Assembly: GCA_036345935.2 (NCBI GenBank)
Contig: JADWOT020000007.1
Location: 8,753,930-8,817,929, forward strand
Source of the DNA: Taenia hydatigena
Taxonomy: Eukaryota; Platyhelminthes; Cestoda; Cyclophyllidea; Taeniidae
DNA: 64,000 nt
Direction: 5' to 3'
The notes under the pieces are model-generated. The model was given only the letters and a program-made list of their open reading frames with translations. It was not told the DNA's origin and made no database searches. Of the stretch, positions 1-11,436 are shown piece by piece. The position numbers and the translations under genes are program-made. Every line of letters begins with the position of its first letter. The stretch's first letter is position 1.

Positions 1-574
1 AAGTTCTTACTCAATACCGTCACTCGGTAGTGGTTAAACAACAAATCGAATCGTAAGAAAGTGAGAGAAGCGGGTATGATTCTGCCTTATGCGCCAGACC
101 AGCAGCAATATAAAGAAGGTTGCCTCAAATACGTAGCCGATGACCTCGTCAACCAATTTAAGAATGTGCACCTTTGCGGTCGGTGATCGAGGTGGCAACC
201 CATTTTACCAACCACTCGCTAACAAGACTCACTTGAGGTCATTTCGGTTATAAAGTTCGCTCGTCTTTATGTATATTCTTGTGACCGCACTTCACTACAC
301 GTGCCACCGAGCGAAGATCAATGAACACCTTTCTGCTACTGAGGCCTCACAGCATATCAGCAGAGTAAGCAAAACTTTTTCCGCTATTTAGACACTTGTT
401 TACATAGCCACTGCAAAGATGTCTAAAAAACAGGGTGATAGAATGGTCAATTTTCGGCAATGTGGATTCACTCCGAATAAAGAGCTAGGCTTTGCTATTA
501 TTTACTAATGCGATCCGTGAAGCAGCTGCTCTAGAAAACAATAGGTAAAAGTTGCCTTTTTGTTGCTGTGTTAC
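1..574. other. No recognisable feature
   Basis: I see no open frame with splice support, no repeat and no RNA gene in this stretch. Confidence 0.5.
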
Positions 575-715
575 CTTAGGTGACCATAAACAAACAGAGA
601 CAGCATTGGCAGAAACACGACAAAATGAGAGGAGGAAGAAGAATAAGAGGACGTCTACCTGATGTTGGTGCTTTATTATTTGTTGTTGCGAACGATCTGA
701 GATGCCTGAATTCAA
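575..715 (-). CDS. Possible first exon with signal-peptide-like segment
   Basis: The minus strand opens with ATG at 715 and reads about 47 codons to a good donor (CCTAAG then gtaaca). Residues about 21-40 form a hydrophobic core (VDVLLFFFLLSFCRVSANA) that would suit a secretion signal with a small-residue cleavage site. The same bases are pyrimidine-rich and could instead be the tail of an intron on this strand, and no partner exon was found. Product unknown. Confidence 0.22.
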
Positions 716-1928
716 AACTGCTTTAAAGCACCTTAACTTCTTCGAATCTATATCATCCTCTCTTTCGTTTTCTAGTAAACACTAGTAGCGTTGGTATTGT
801 AAATCATGCTTCCACCTCTCCAGGAATGCAGAATTTTAACTGTTGATTAAGTTCTGGTAGGCATTGGCACAATCACTTGAACTCAAGATCTTGTTTTCAT
901 AACGAATGAGAAACGTATGGCGCTTCGTAGACAGAGAACAGTGGCAAAATGGGTGTTTGTGTTTCGCTTTCGTTTCTTCAACTTTGAAGTTATTTTGTGC
1001 AAGGCATTTAATTAGATAGTGAAGAGGCCCTATTATGCCAACGAAGGGTTTAATTTTCTGACGAGTTTATGAAAACCCAATAAATGCCTAAGTGGGTTGC
1101 ATCCACTTCACCAATACAAGCCAAATATTAAAACTAGACATGAATTCTGTTGGCTGATGTCTGAAAATGTTGATAGCCGCCAGAATGATAAAATGAAGGG
1201 CATGTAACCACATGAGGAAGGAGAGTAAGAGCGCATCGAGAAAAATAATTTGACTGGCAAAATTTTTGATCTACTTTTGGCTGATTTGACGTGTGGCAGT
1301 ATTATTTGGATCAGATTGGAATTAACTCGTCGCAAGGCTCTGGATACAAGCCAACCTGAGAATTAAAGATGGATTTTTAACTCATTTTAAGTGAGCGAAA
1401 ATTCAATTCACGAGCTTTTAGATGTAAGTCATGAAAGAAATTAGCAATGCAAGTTAGGGTTGGATAGGCACATACCACGGCTTTTAACTTGAAACGCCTT
1501 TCTTTTGTGCCTATATAAAGATGCAAAGTTTATTCGTAATTCCAACTTTCTTGATGCGGTCATGATATAAGCCAGTTAAAACCCGCATCGTGTATGTAAA
1601 ATTATTATTTACTCAAAACCCTTGTGCAACTCACTGCTAAGTCATTCTAGTAGTGGTTGAATCTTAACTGGCTCAGAGAGAAATAATTCTTTCCGGGCTT
1701 AAATTCTGACAACGGCCAGCGATGCACTGCAAAGCTCGGTGACCTACTGTACCACAGAGCAAGCATGTTTAAAAAGGAAGTTGTGTTGAAATTCTTTGGT
1801 TAATAGTAATTTGCATTTTCGGGCAGATTTCATGATTTATCTGAGTAGATCATAAAATACAGATCATTCAATGGAGTGAATTAAATGTCTGCTTATCACT
1901 GCTTAGACGCCTTAGAGGTGGTGGTGGG
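716..1928. other. Unassigned non-coding DNA
   Basis: Only short frames without splice support occur here. I found no repeat shared with the rest of the window. Confidence 0.4.
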
Positions 1929-2111
1929 ATGGCTTTTGGAAGTTCACGTCTGTTTGGGTCTGATGACGTCCTCAAAATGAAGGAGTGGGAGCTCCACTTC
2001 GATGCATCTTTGGTAGGCGTCTCCGTCGATTCCCACTACGCTCGATTTGCTCCCAAGTATTTCGTCTCGCGTTAAGTCCCACCCTGTGCACTCCGTGCCC
2101 TGAGAAGGGAG
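1929..2111 (+). CDS. Short ATG frame ending near a splice donor
   Basis: An ATG at 1929 in a good start context (gtgggATGG) opens a 48-codon frame starting MAFGSSRLFGSDDVLKMKEW and closing with TAA at 2073-2075. Composition is protein-like (aromatic and charged residues well spread). About 35 bases further on is a strong donor, GGGAG then gtgagt (2112 on), followed by a pyrimidine-rich stretch on the same strand that looks intronic. The frame may be a real small protein with an intron in its 3' leader, or a coding exon with one disabling stop. It lies upstream of the 2.5-2.9 kb exons and could belong to the same transcription unit. The opposite strand is also open here (1944-2129), with an acceptor-like site that is simply the complement of this donor. 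I favour the plus strand because the flanking strand asymmetry and neighbouring exons are on it. Family not recognised. Confidence 0.35.
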
Positions 2112-2159
2112 GTGAGTAATCACTTGCATATTGTTTCCTTACCTTTATATTGCACTTTC

Positions 2160-2549
2160 GTGCCACAAGAATGGATCGCTACTCTGTCTCCCTCACACTT
2201 TTAAAAACCTCTATCTTTTCCAAATGCACTGTTAAGCTGCTCCTGTCTTTGCATTCTCCTCTTACCTCATCCTCTGCCAGCACCCTCTTAGCAAGTCTTC
2301 TTTATCTCTCCCCTAGTCTCGTCTTTGACTGTGATATGAAGAAATGGTGCCAAGAATCATAACCTAAAACAGACTAGCACAAGCTAGAATGAATGTGAAT
2401 AAAATCACACTTTACTTGTTTTAGCATAACTTAGCTTGAATTGCAAGACACTTTCCATCCCCGTCTTTTTACTGCAGCTCTAGTTTGCCCAACACCATCT
2501 CGTTTTACTTCCATCTCCTACTTCTATGCTTACTCCCTCAAAAGCGAGG
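2160..2549 (+). pseudogene. Decayed micro-exon, relative of the 32.43 kb exon
   Basis: This pyrimidine-rich stretch resembles the intron and micro-exon around 32.23-32.45 kb. The best match is the exon itself: TATGCTTACTCC...AGCGAGG then gtcagt (donor at 2550) against TATGCTCTTGAGAGCGAAG then gtaagt at 32450. Read in the same phase they give YAYSLKSEG and YALESEG. Here the donor has weakened from gtaagt to gtcagt, and there is no AG acceptor directly before the exon. Between this and the terminal exon, the next acceptor candidates (2588, 2643) resemble those of the 31 kb gene but run into stops in the matching phase. I read it as a decayed paralogue. Confidence 0.4.
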
Positions 2550-2821
2550 GTCAGTGCGTTGCTTCTACATCTACCTCGTGATTTGCAGGACGGCTCTAAC
2601 TTCTACCTACTCTTCTCATTATCCACTCGTTTTTCTCCTTGTAGAGATTGTCTTAGACTGAACATGGCCTTTCGTCTTGCATCCATCTGCACTCTGTTCA
2701 CTCTGCGTGTCGGCTTCTCTCTTCCTGTCGTCAACACTCAAGCACCTGCCCAATAACTCAACATGCCACACCTGACCCCACTTCTCTCCTGTTGCTCCTC
2801 CAATTTATTCCTTTATTTTAG

Positions 2822-2929
2822 ATTGAAGTGAGCGCCTCTATTTGGGAAGAAGATCGTACCAAAACGTTCAGCGTGCTTCCATCAGAGCGGGAAATTTTGG
2901 GTATACAGGAGCCAAAGGGAGGCAAATAA
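2822..2929 (+). CDS. Terminal exon of micro-exon gene relative (35 aa)
   Basis: A strong acceptor (ctccaatttattcctttattttag) is followed by a phase-0 exon of 35 codons and TAA. It begins IEVSASIWEEDRTKTFSVLP and ends in GGK. The terminal exon at 33017 of the 31 kb gene also starts phase 0 with ATTGAAG, shares I1, E2, S6, W8 and E10, and ends in EGK. The two are probably paralogous 3' exons. This one is intact, but the exons upstream of it appear damaged, so the gene as a whole may be dead or may use exons I could not find. Function unknown. Confidence 0.42.
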   Translation: MEVSASIWEEDRTKTFSVLPSEREILGIQEPKGGK

Positions 2930-3013
2930 GATACCAAGGGAACTCAAAATAGCGCAAACTTTCTCACCAGGTGGAGACAATTTGTCTGATTTAGTACAAG
3001 CATTCCTAATTAC

Positions 3014-3337
3014 CTATATTGGAAGGAAAAAAAGGAGTCTGCAAACTACGGTCGCTTCAGCATCAGTGCTAACGTTGATGGCGATGGATGTGGAGGCAGT
3101 GAGGTTGAGAGACGTCGACGTCCATTTGCACCTGCAACAACAATTAGAAGAAGGAAGTGGTAAAGTCGAGTTTTCACTGCTATTGCTGCAAGCGATAGGG
3201 CGGGTGAGTCGGTGTGATATCCACTTGCGAATGAGCAGGTTCTCTTCTGCGAAATGGCCTTGTTGAAGGCGGTGCTGTCGGTGGAAGAGGCGAAAGGGAG
3301 CGGAGAATCTGCGAACGCCTTTACAACAACTCGACAT
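3014..3337. other. Strand-ambiguous coding-like stretch
   Basis: The minus strand is open for 107 codons and rich in Ser, Thr and Cys. It has an internal acceptor-like run (cttcttctaattgttgttgcag). The plus strand is also open for over 90 codons and meets a donor-like site (GGGCGG then gtgagt) near 3203. I cannot choose a strand, so no gene is called. Confidence 0.2.
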
Positions 3338-6300
3338 TTCTAAAGGTGGGAGTAAACCTCAACGTGCAGTACATTGATTGCTTTATTAATCAATTAGTCA
3401 ATGGAGAAAGATGACATTGAGGAAGGATGGATGGCACCAATTACAAAGCTGTGTCCAGTTAGACTTGTAGGCGCAAAGTGAAAAACAGCTTGAAGTGCCA
3501 GTTAGCCTGTGTAGAGGGATGGGGAGAAGAAGAAGGTGGGTGTAAAATGTGCTTTCTGATTTTTCTTGGTATTTGACCAACTCTAACCAAAAACTGCAAT
3601 TGGAGGGATGTTGTTGACTGTGCGATTGCTGAGGCGCCTTGATGAAGTGTGCCGGCAAACAAGCAGATTCCACTTTGCCTTGATTTTGCCTTGGGGATCC
3701 TTTGGTAGGAATTAGCTTTAACTTAGATGCGGCTTATTAAATGACTTGTCAATGTAACTTCAAATATACAGCGTTTAATTGAGAAGTTGCTGATAAATGA
3801 CTGAGTTCTTTAGTTCAGGCTATAGCATTAAGTATAATCCTGTGATACGTGAATTTGTCATCCGCACTTCTTGGCTGGACCATGGAGCCTAACAAGCCGG
3901 TTACATGAATAACGCGGACGGCTCTATACAGTCACATACTTCCTACTCGATGCAGTCGCATGAAGCCTTGTCTATGAGGGAGTGCGATCCGCAGCCGCCG
4001 TTGGGATGAGATCGAGACATCTGCCTGACATCGGTAATGAAATTGCGGTCAAGAAAGGCTAAATAAAGGTGGCGGGTTAGATGATTGATAGTCCACCTTA
4101 CGTACTTCTGCTTCAGACCTTCACTCTGCTTACATTCTACCCAGTCGCTTCCACATCTGCACTTATTTTTAAGGTGCTACGTGTTGACATTCTTGGTATG
4201 TGTGTATCCATAGGATAATGTAGAGCAAATGGAGTAAAATATTCAAATTTTAGCGCAAAATTCATCAGCAATGCGAATGCCTGACAATGTGTTGAATACT
4301 TCGACTGACTGTGATCTCAAAGCATTTTCTTCCTTCCAAAGTGAGACAGGGACACTGAAGTGCCTACAATATTGTATCTATGATTGTATGTCAGATCAGC
4401 CTCAAATTAATTCTGAAAAATAACGGTCTTAGGCGCAAAGACATCTTGGGAGGATTGTGCTACTCGTTTGCGCAGTAATAGGCTTGGTAGGAAGTAGAAG
4501 CCAAGGCTGTGGGTCGAATTCGCATTGGAGAGTCAATTCAATGCACAAAATAGTGCTCTGCTCCATCTCAGCATGTAATAGGCTTCCGCAAAGCAGCATT
4601 GACAGGCATACTCTTGTTGCTGTTGTTCACTTACCTCTTTAGAGGTTTGCTGTTTGGCAAACAGTGCCAAATTATCAATTCACGCGTTGCAAAAATGCTG
4701 GCCAGAGGCGTCTTCCATGCACGGATTGGTAATGCCGCACTGATGACGAGACAAATTCGCACAGACGAGATCGGCCGAACTCTACTGATAGATAAAGTTC
4801 CGGAGCTGCAAACACTGCTATGCTTTTTGGAGTTAGATACCGTTACAAATCCTAGCAGTTGGTATGCTGGCTAGCCACCTTTATTGTGCCTACAAATTCG
4901 TGACATATTAGAGCCTCTGTGAAGAATAATGCTTTTGGTTTTACTCTTTGAGCACAACAGACACGCACTCTTGGCTGCAGATCTGCCGATTCAGCAGAAC
5001 GAAGTTTTTTCTTATAATTAAATATCCTGTTAGAACTTCTTACCATATTTGGACTTAACTTTTGGCATATTTTGCAAGTGACATTGCTGTGGGACCCGTC
5101 CAAGTCTGTTGGAACATCAAAGGTCTAGGCTTTTGAGGCTAGGGTGCTATACTAGCACAAATCTATCCAAGCGGAGGCAAAACATCAAGTCAGATATGCA
5201 AACCAACTTCAGGTGCGCCAACATGCGAGCTAGCTAACTCAGAACTGTAGATGGAGAGGTTGAAGCCGATTTCTTTAATGCTTAGCACACGTTACTTCTT
5301 TGCAAAGCGTGACTAATATTGGCAGTTCAGATGCCCAAAATGCAAGCGCCAAAGAAATCGAGGACACTTACTTTCTTTGCATAGAGATCAGCATTTTCAA
5401 CTTGATTTCCTGCCAAACACTTTTTTGTTTGATTGCTGGCAGTTATTTGTTAGTCACTCTGGATGGCCGAGTGGCGCATTTATGACCTCAGGTGCATTTC
5501 AATTAATACAAATTGGTGCCGGCTGCCTAATGATAAGGCCCACTAATAACAAGCTTTAAAGTTAGTAATATGCCATTAGAGCAGATTTCGGCCCATATTC
5601 TAGGGTAGATTGTGGTTATTGGCGGTGGTGTCCGTAAGTACAGATCGATGGCCGGAATGAGTGAGCTTGGCCAGTAAGGCCACGACTGAAGTCGCAATGC
5701 TACATTATTAATTTGACGACTCTTTGTGCAAAAATAATGTGCTTTTTATTTTAGTAAAGGGTGCGTTTTTATGAGCGTCTGTTGAGCTGTGTAGGACTTC
5801 TAGGTTATTTTTCATCCAATTATCTGTGCAGTAATTTTCTCCCCTCATAATAAAACGAATGCCTGCTAAAATAATCATTAAACCACCTCTGCTTATTTTA
5901 AACACGCCATCGCAATGCTTGGCAAACAATAGCAAGTAGCATCGTTGGCTACTTGTTTACGGCGATAGATAACCGCAGCTCTGCATTTGAAGCGCGCTAT
6001 CGCTGAGCTTAAGAGGACCTCTTCTGGTTTGTTAATATGATTTGCATGGTCTCAATACCAGACGAAGGCTTATGTTTCCTAATATGTAATGCTTAAGTGA
6101 GAGGCGGGAATAGAACTCGAATTCGTGCTGAAGAAGCTGTATCAGCCCTTTTGCTTGAAGACTATAAATGGGTCAAAATTATCCTACAGAAGGAGTTGCT
6201 GGGAAGAGGAGGTTAACGACGGCAGTGCTACAGTCGTAATCATACTGGAAGCATTCTAAAGATTTTGTGCTTCAGAGCTTGTAACCAAATAAATAAAAAA

Positions 6301-6890
6301 GAGCCACAGATAAGCACGTCAAATACTACGGTAGAGCGTTCGCCATTCGCGCAGAAAAAGCAAAATTGATCAGATCTACTGCACCCAATTTTGTTCGCAA
6401 AGAGATGTAAGTCCCGTGGTGGGTAAGGAGGAGTGGCTCCCCATCGGCTCGATTCAGATAATCAGTCAGTTCGACTTCACTTCGCGAAATGGCCACGGAA
6501 ATGTATAATCTCCATTTAGAACGTCATTCCTGTTATGTGTATTTTAACAACTTTGTCTGTCTTTTATTCTCCTTCCCTTTTCGTCTCTACTCTGCTGCAT
6601 CCAAACTGTGTCCGTGTTTATGCAAAACTGATGTTTAAAATTGCATTTCGCTCCTTAAAAATCTGATGTATGACAAGTTTTTCTTTTGATTTAATGAATG
6701 CATTTGCGATTTCCTTTGGCTATAAAGTGGATTAAAATAATTTTAGGAAATGGAGATGTATAAAGAAAAACTCTGGCGTAGCAGAAGGATGAACTAAAAT
6801 TAGCCATTTTGACAGTGTCATGTGTGCACTTCGCGTTTGGTAAGCTTTCTGTTGCGCGTTGCAAAGGCCATACCAATTTATCAATTCAGT
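3338..6890. other. Unassigned non-coding DNA
   Basis: About 3.5 kb with only short frames. A plus-strand pyrimidine-rich run at about 6547-6605 looks like intron or spacer sequence. Nothing else was recognised. Confidence 0.4.
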
Positions 6891-8585
6891 TGTAATTTTG
6901 TGGTTTACGAGTTTTTAAAGAGCTTCATGCAGCAGTGCACATGATACAGAACGGCATTTCTACATGCTCAGATATTCAGACTCTACCCTATAAGAAGGTG
7001 CTGTTCCATTATTAAAAGTCCTCAACTGCGTCAAAATGGGCAAACTATGCACTGCAGATGAATGCGAAGGAATCGGATGCCTGTGTGTTCAAGAGAACGC
7101 AATTAATTCCCAAGGTATGTTCGTTAGTTGTAGGATCAACAACTTAATAAGAGCACTCACTTAGCATTGCTGTAGCTGCCTGCAATTTAGTTCAAAATTT
7201 TGCATTCTTAGACACGAGTCACGTTAAGGGGCATTAAACTTCCGATTTCGTCCATTAATGTGACATATCAAGAGCTCAGTCTGATTTTGGTAACGGCTAC
7301 AGATCGCAAGTCGTAAAACTTATCGAACTTGATTTGATGTCCTCTAAATGGAATAACGTTTAGAAAGCCTAAAGCAAGCCGCCTTAAGGCGAAATCGGTG
7401 TTGTCTAATCCGAAGGTGGCTTATATTTGGTCTTCAACGAGAATTCAGCCTAAAAATTGACCATTTTAAAAAAGCAAATAGGTTTATCACAGCAAGCTCT
7501 TCGGTTTTTAAAATGTCTTTTTACAGCAGAACATTAAAAGGGACACCCAAAATTAGATTAGGTGCCATTTTATGTAAATCAAGCTTAAATCCCTTCCCAT
7601 ATGCTTCCATGTTCATGGGAGGCGAGCTTTGTGCTGCTAAAGCGCCAATAACAAGTACTATGTGTACTCGCAGCAATCCGTGAGATTTCTAAGCTTTATA
7701 TGAGTTTATTTTACGCGATAGCTACAAGGCTTACATGATTAGCAACTTTTTACGCCCTCGTTTCGATTATGTTTGTTCTATAGATGTAGGAGATGTAGTA
7801 TCAAAGTTTGCAACAGAGCAAATGCGTCTCGATGTCTGCGACCAAAATGTCACCAGATTAAGCGGTCTGCAGGAAGAGACAGAGCCAACCGCGTCTTAAC
7901 AGAAAGTCAAGCATTCGAAGTAACAGACTATGAAAGACTATAAGCAAACAACCTTGTGTGCACCAAAACTGCAATCAGCATTTATTGTTGCTACTTGAAA
8001 ATGCACTTAACCTTATGCGTAGTGGATAAAAGATGCGACAAAAGACAAAATAACTGACCATGCTGAGAGAATGCCGCAAATCTAGCTAATACGAAGGCAC
8101 TCTCATTAGCACAAGAAAACTGATTCTGCTCCAAATCCACCCAACACATAAATAAAATGCACAAAACTTTTTATGCATCTCATTTTAACTCTTTACAGAA
8201 TGCCGTCAGAGACCAGGTCGTCATAAATATTTTAAGCGCGGTAAGTTCTACTCCATATGACATGGAGACAAGCCCAGCGAATTATCTCCGCATAATTGAT
8301 CATAAATTTGTTCTGTCGCCTGTTACACCAAATGCGCCATCTACGAGGAAACTTGGAGAAAGGGGGGAAGTGAAAGCCACCCAAGGCTTCGAACGTCTTC
8401 TGCATGCAGTCCACATTTGGAAAAGGATGTATCATTTCCCACATCATGCCAGTCACAGCAAGTGTTTGCTCAGGTTTAATAATATCACCTAGAGCAATTA
8501 GGTGTCCACAATTCCGACTTCCCATATCCGAGTAATCAAGGTATAGAATGACGCAGTCATAATCGCTGAGCCGCATCCTCTGACC
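6890..8585. repeat. Repeat family R1, copy 1 (with downstream flank of the Tudor-like exon)
   Basis: This segment matches 41.9-43.6 kb in the same orientation and 11.1-12.8 kb inverted. Landmarks shared by eye include ACTGCGTCaAAATGGGC (about 7026, 42013), CTGCCTGCAATT (about 7177, 42166), GCAACAGAGCAAATGCG (7810; GGAACAGAGCAAATGCG at 42767) and CAGGTCGTCATAAATA (8215, 43225). At its right end it contains the 3' part of the minus-strand exon at 8232-9047. Divergence between copies is high (many substitutions and small indels), so the duplications are not recent. Confidence 0.6.
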
Positions 8586-9047
8586 TTCTTCTGCATCCAT
8601 TTCGCACCATTCACATGTGTCCACTAAAGTGCTACCTGTTGCCCTCAAATATTGATTCCACTGACTTGAGAAGTACGGGATATCCGATGCCACGTCCAGC
8701 CAGAGACGAGTCGAGGGAGAATTATGCAATACTTGCAAATCGCATTTGTATCGTCTTACTACATACGGTGGTTTTCTTGTACAGCGACATGGTGTGGTGA
8801 TCGCACAGGTAATGGGAGCTTGTGAATCAGCGGGAAACTCTTTCGACGCAAGTTCACGAAAGAATTCCTCTACTTTGTTGTAATAACCGATTGCTTCAGG
8901 CAAAATATAGGGACTGGTTCGGAAGATTTCATCAAAGAGCATGAAACAGAGGTCCTCATCCACCCATTTCATGTAATTTACACTGTCGTTGCTACCAGGA
9001 ACTTGAGTCGGAGGGCCTTGATTTGGTGGTGGATTAGCTGGTCCCTC
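8232..9047 (-). CDS. Last exon of a gene, Tudor-like region (271 aa)
   Basis: The longest open frame in the window, on the minus strand. It starts at an acceptor (cactttttag then GAGGGACC) in phase 0, runs 271 codons and ends with TAA at 8232. The N-terminal 25 residues are Pro-, Asn- and Gln-rich, a likely linker. Residues near 105-140 (KCDLQVLHNSPSTRLWLDVA, then a WNQYLR helix) and near 175-215 (VILYLDYSDMGSR, then HLIALGD and PEQ) follow the order of an extended Tudor domain, with DYSD where DYGN is usual. Tudor domains of that class bind methylated arginine or lysine, often in germ-line RNA granules. That assignment is pattern inference only. The last 95 residues (MMWEMIHPFPNVDCMQK... to the C-terminus) are the part preserved in the two other R1 copies, both of which are broken, so this is the only intact copy here. 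An upstream exon at 9357-9538 fits in phase. Confidence 0.5.
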   Translation of the reverse strand, partial: EGPANPPPNQGPPTQVPGSNDSVNYMKWVDEDLCFMLFDEIFRTSPYILPEAIGYYNKVEEFFRELASKEFPADSQAPITCAITTPCRCTRKPPYVVRRYKCDLQVLHNSPSTRLWLDVASDIPYFSSQWNQYLRATGSTLVDTCEWCEMDAEEGQRMRLSDYDCVILYLDYSDMGSRNCGHLIALGDIIKPEQTLAVTGMMWEMIHPFPNVDCMQKTFEALGGFHFPPFSKFPRRWRIWCNRRQNKFMINYAEIIRWACLHVIWSRTYRA

Positions 9048-9356
9048 CTAAAAAGTGTAGTTAAAGGTGACTTTCAGTGACATTCGTAGAGGGTATACGT
9101 GTCAAAGAAATGGTAAATTCTCACAGCGGATGAAGGATAAATCAAACCTACCCGAGACATTACGACGCAAAATCTGGCGCAAACCACCCCAATGAGCTCT
9201 ACTCAGGTGACAGGAGGTCACCAGCCAGTCCTAATCACTTCCCTTACCCAGCCAACCGGCAAAGCCTATTAACAAACTAAGATTCTCAAGTGCTATTTAG
9301 GCGTGTTTGGAATAATGCGTGAAGTTCCTAGCAGCCAGCTCTGCAGACGAACTTAC

Positions 9357-9538
9357 ACGCTTATGTATTTCGTTGGCATTATCGTGCTTTATGGTATCTC
9401 TAATGATACTATTTACAGTTTCTGTAGTATCATAATTAAAGCGCGGCCAAATTGAAATACCGATGCACCTTGTGCTATGTGCCTTGGTAAAATCGGCATA
9501 AAGATGTGTCATTAATGCAAAATGGATAACATAGGAGA
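9357..9538 (-). CDS. Penultimate exon joined to the Tudor-like exon
   Basis: The minus strand has an open exon of about 60 codons (for example FALMTHLYADFTKAHSTRC, then TTETVNSIIRDTIKHDN) ending at AAGCGT with donor gtaagt. The donor leaves phase 0, exactly what the acceptor at 9048 needs, so the two exons join in frame across a 309-nt intron. The 5' boundary is less certain: an AG at about 9539 with only a weak pyrimidine tract, and an in-frame stop about 30 nt further upstream. I recognise no domain. Its role is only inferred from linkage to the Tudor-like exon. Confidence 0.38.
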
Positions 9539-9548
9539 CTTTAATCAC

Positions 9549-11059
9549 GGATAGGTGGACATAACATCAAAACGGTGGCCAAACCAACACAGATTATGAG
9601 GCGGGCATTTCTTTGCACAGCCCTGGTAAACAGGTGATCCTAAACGCACCTTACCGTCATTGACCTTGTCTGACCTATGCTGACAAGGGCCATTTTAAGG
9701 AAATCGGCTCTGTGCTGATCCAACGTTGCGCCCATGGTAAAATCGTCATTTTTCAAAAGGTCTCAAAAGTATGATGAATAGTCTTTAAGGCGGCACTGAA
9801 GAGGATAACGGCGCTTTTACGATCTAGACGACTTGAACATGCCTTGAAAGGGGATAGACTAATTGTTAATGCCGGTTTGCTAGCAAAGTCTGATTATTTT
9901 CCAACTGTATGGAGATGGAGGCGAAGCATCAGCTCAACTGTTTGGGTCATCACCCACTTTGAGTCGCTGACCCCTGAATTATGAGTGCATGACAAAATTA
10001 TTGGCATATAATTTAAGATTAAGTAGGCTTGCTTAAAAATCGGGAAGCCATATTCTCGCTATCCATTTATGCAAAAGCTTGACGGGCAGATGAAATTGGC
10101 TAGCTTTGTAATACATAGGATGGTTAGAATAGGGTGATGAGTAAGCGCAATTTCTGCGGTTAACGCACATGCTCGACGACTTCTGATATTCTTTTGATCA
10201 CACCATTAGTCAGGCAGTTGACTTTCCCTTCCAGAGAGGGACACTTGAAACATTAAAGACCATTCAATGACAAGTGTGATGTCAAACTGCTTCTTCAAGT
10301 GGCATTGAGAGAGGCTTAGTGCACTATCCTGACATAACCGATTTTAGAGGGTTGTAAGGCTTTTTACATCAAATCTGTTAGCTATAGGATGAAAACAGAG
10401 AGTAAGCAACAACCCTCCATAGAGTGTGGCAATTTCTACGTGCAGTTCAAACTATGTCTGCTTTTGGCCACACCACTTGGTAAAGCAGATGTTTGCCGCT
10501 GTTTATCAACTAAAAGCGCATTTGGGTGTGATGCACTCTAAATTCTTGAATGCAAAGAAACAGAATCCATGCTGCTATTTAATTGCATGGCAATTGTGCC
10601 GTGATTCAGTCATTAGGCCTTCCATGCAATTTAAGCCATGTTTAAAACTTGCTAAGATTATTTATTACAGAAGACGAATTTCTACCCGATTTCCTAGTAA
10701 TTAGGCAAAATATTCGAACAAAGAAATGACGGTCAGCCTGTCAGTATGCGGCATAAAGTGCGTACACAATCCACAAACAAATATAGCCCAGTGTCTAACT
10801 CCACAGCATTGACAAACTTATGTGTTCCTGTTCGCATTTTAAGGCATGCTTTGTTATTACTCCGCCTTAAATACCCGCTAAGTTTATTCGTGGCGACTAG
10901 CCATCTAACACTTGTCTACAATTGTGTCTCGATCTCGAAACGACTAATGCATTGCACGGGGGAGTGCACTCTAAACCACCATAAAAATTGCGTATGATGA
11001 GTAATATTGCCTTGATCGGTCAGTATGTGAACGAAGACGGCATGAGTTTAAGCGAATAA
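9549..11059. other. Unassigned non-coding DNA
   Basis: Short frames only (for example 10426-10704 and 10746-10997), without splice support or protein-like composition. No repeat seen. Confidence 0.4.
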
Positions 11060-11061
11060 CA

Positions 11062-11436
11062 TTGGGAACTTATAAAACTTTTGACGGTAAATGTGTTTTA
11101 TTAGTTATGACTGCGTCACTATGGACCTTGATTCCTCGGATTTCGGGGAGTCGGAATTGTAAACACCTAATTGCCCTAGATGATGTTACTACGCCTGAGC
11201 AAGCACTTGCTGTGACTGGCATGATGTGGGAAATGATACATCCTTTTCCAAATGTGGACTGTATGCAGAAGACATTCCAAGCCATGGGTGGCTTTCACTT
11301 TCGCCCTTTCTCCAAGTTTCCTCGTAGATGGCGCATTTGGTGTAACAGGCGACAGAACAAATTTATGATCAATTATGCGGAGATAATTCGCTGGGCTTGT
11401 CTCCATGTCATATGGAGTAGAACTTACCAAGCTTAA
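11062..11436 (+). pseudogene. Broken copy of the Tudor-like exon 3' part
   Basis: The 95 or so C-terminal residues of the 8232-9047 exon recur here on the plus strand at high identity (MMWEMIHPFPNVDCMQKTF, FPRRWRIWCNRRQNKFMINY). Upstream of GSRNC the match continues in a different frame: a one-base insertion (ggggag against gggaag) shifts it, and the older frame then meets a stop. Homology ends near 11100, so over half of the parent exon is absent. There is no start or acceptor to express it. I call it a duplicated 3' gene fragment. Confidence 0.6.

Noticed and set aside
1944..2129. Minus-strand frame of 61 codons with an acceptor-like site (cacctcccttctcag)
   Set aside because: The acceptor is the complement of a better plus-strand donor, and the flanking exons and strand bias favour the plus strand. 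It is probably a shadow of 1929-2111.
8157..8492. Plus-strand frame of 111 codons
   Set aside because: It is the antisense of the Tudor-like exon, whose residues (not these) are conserved among the three R1 copies.
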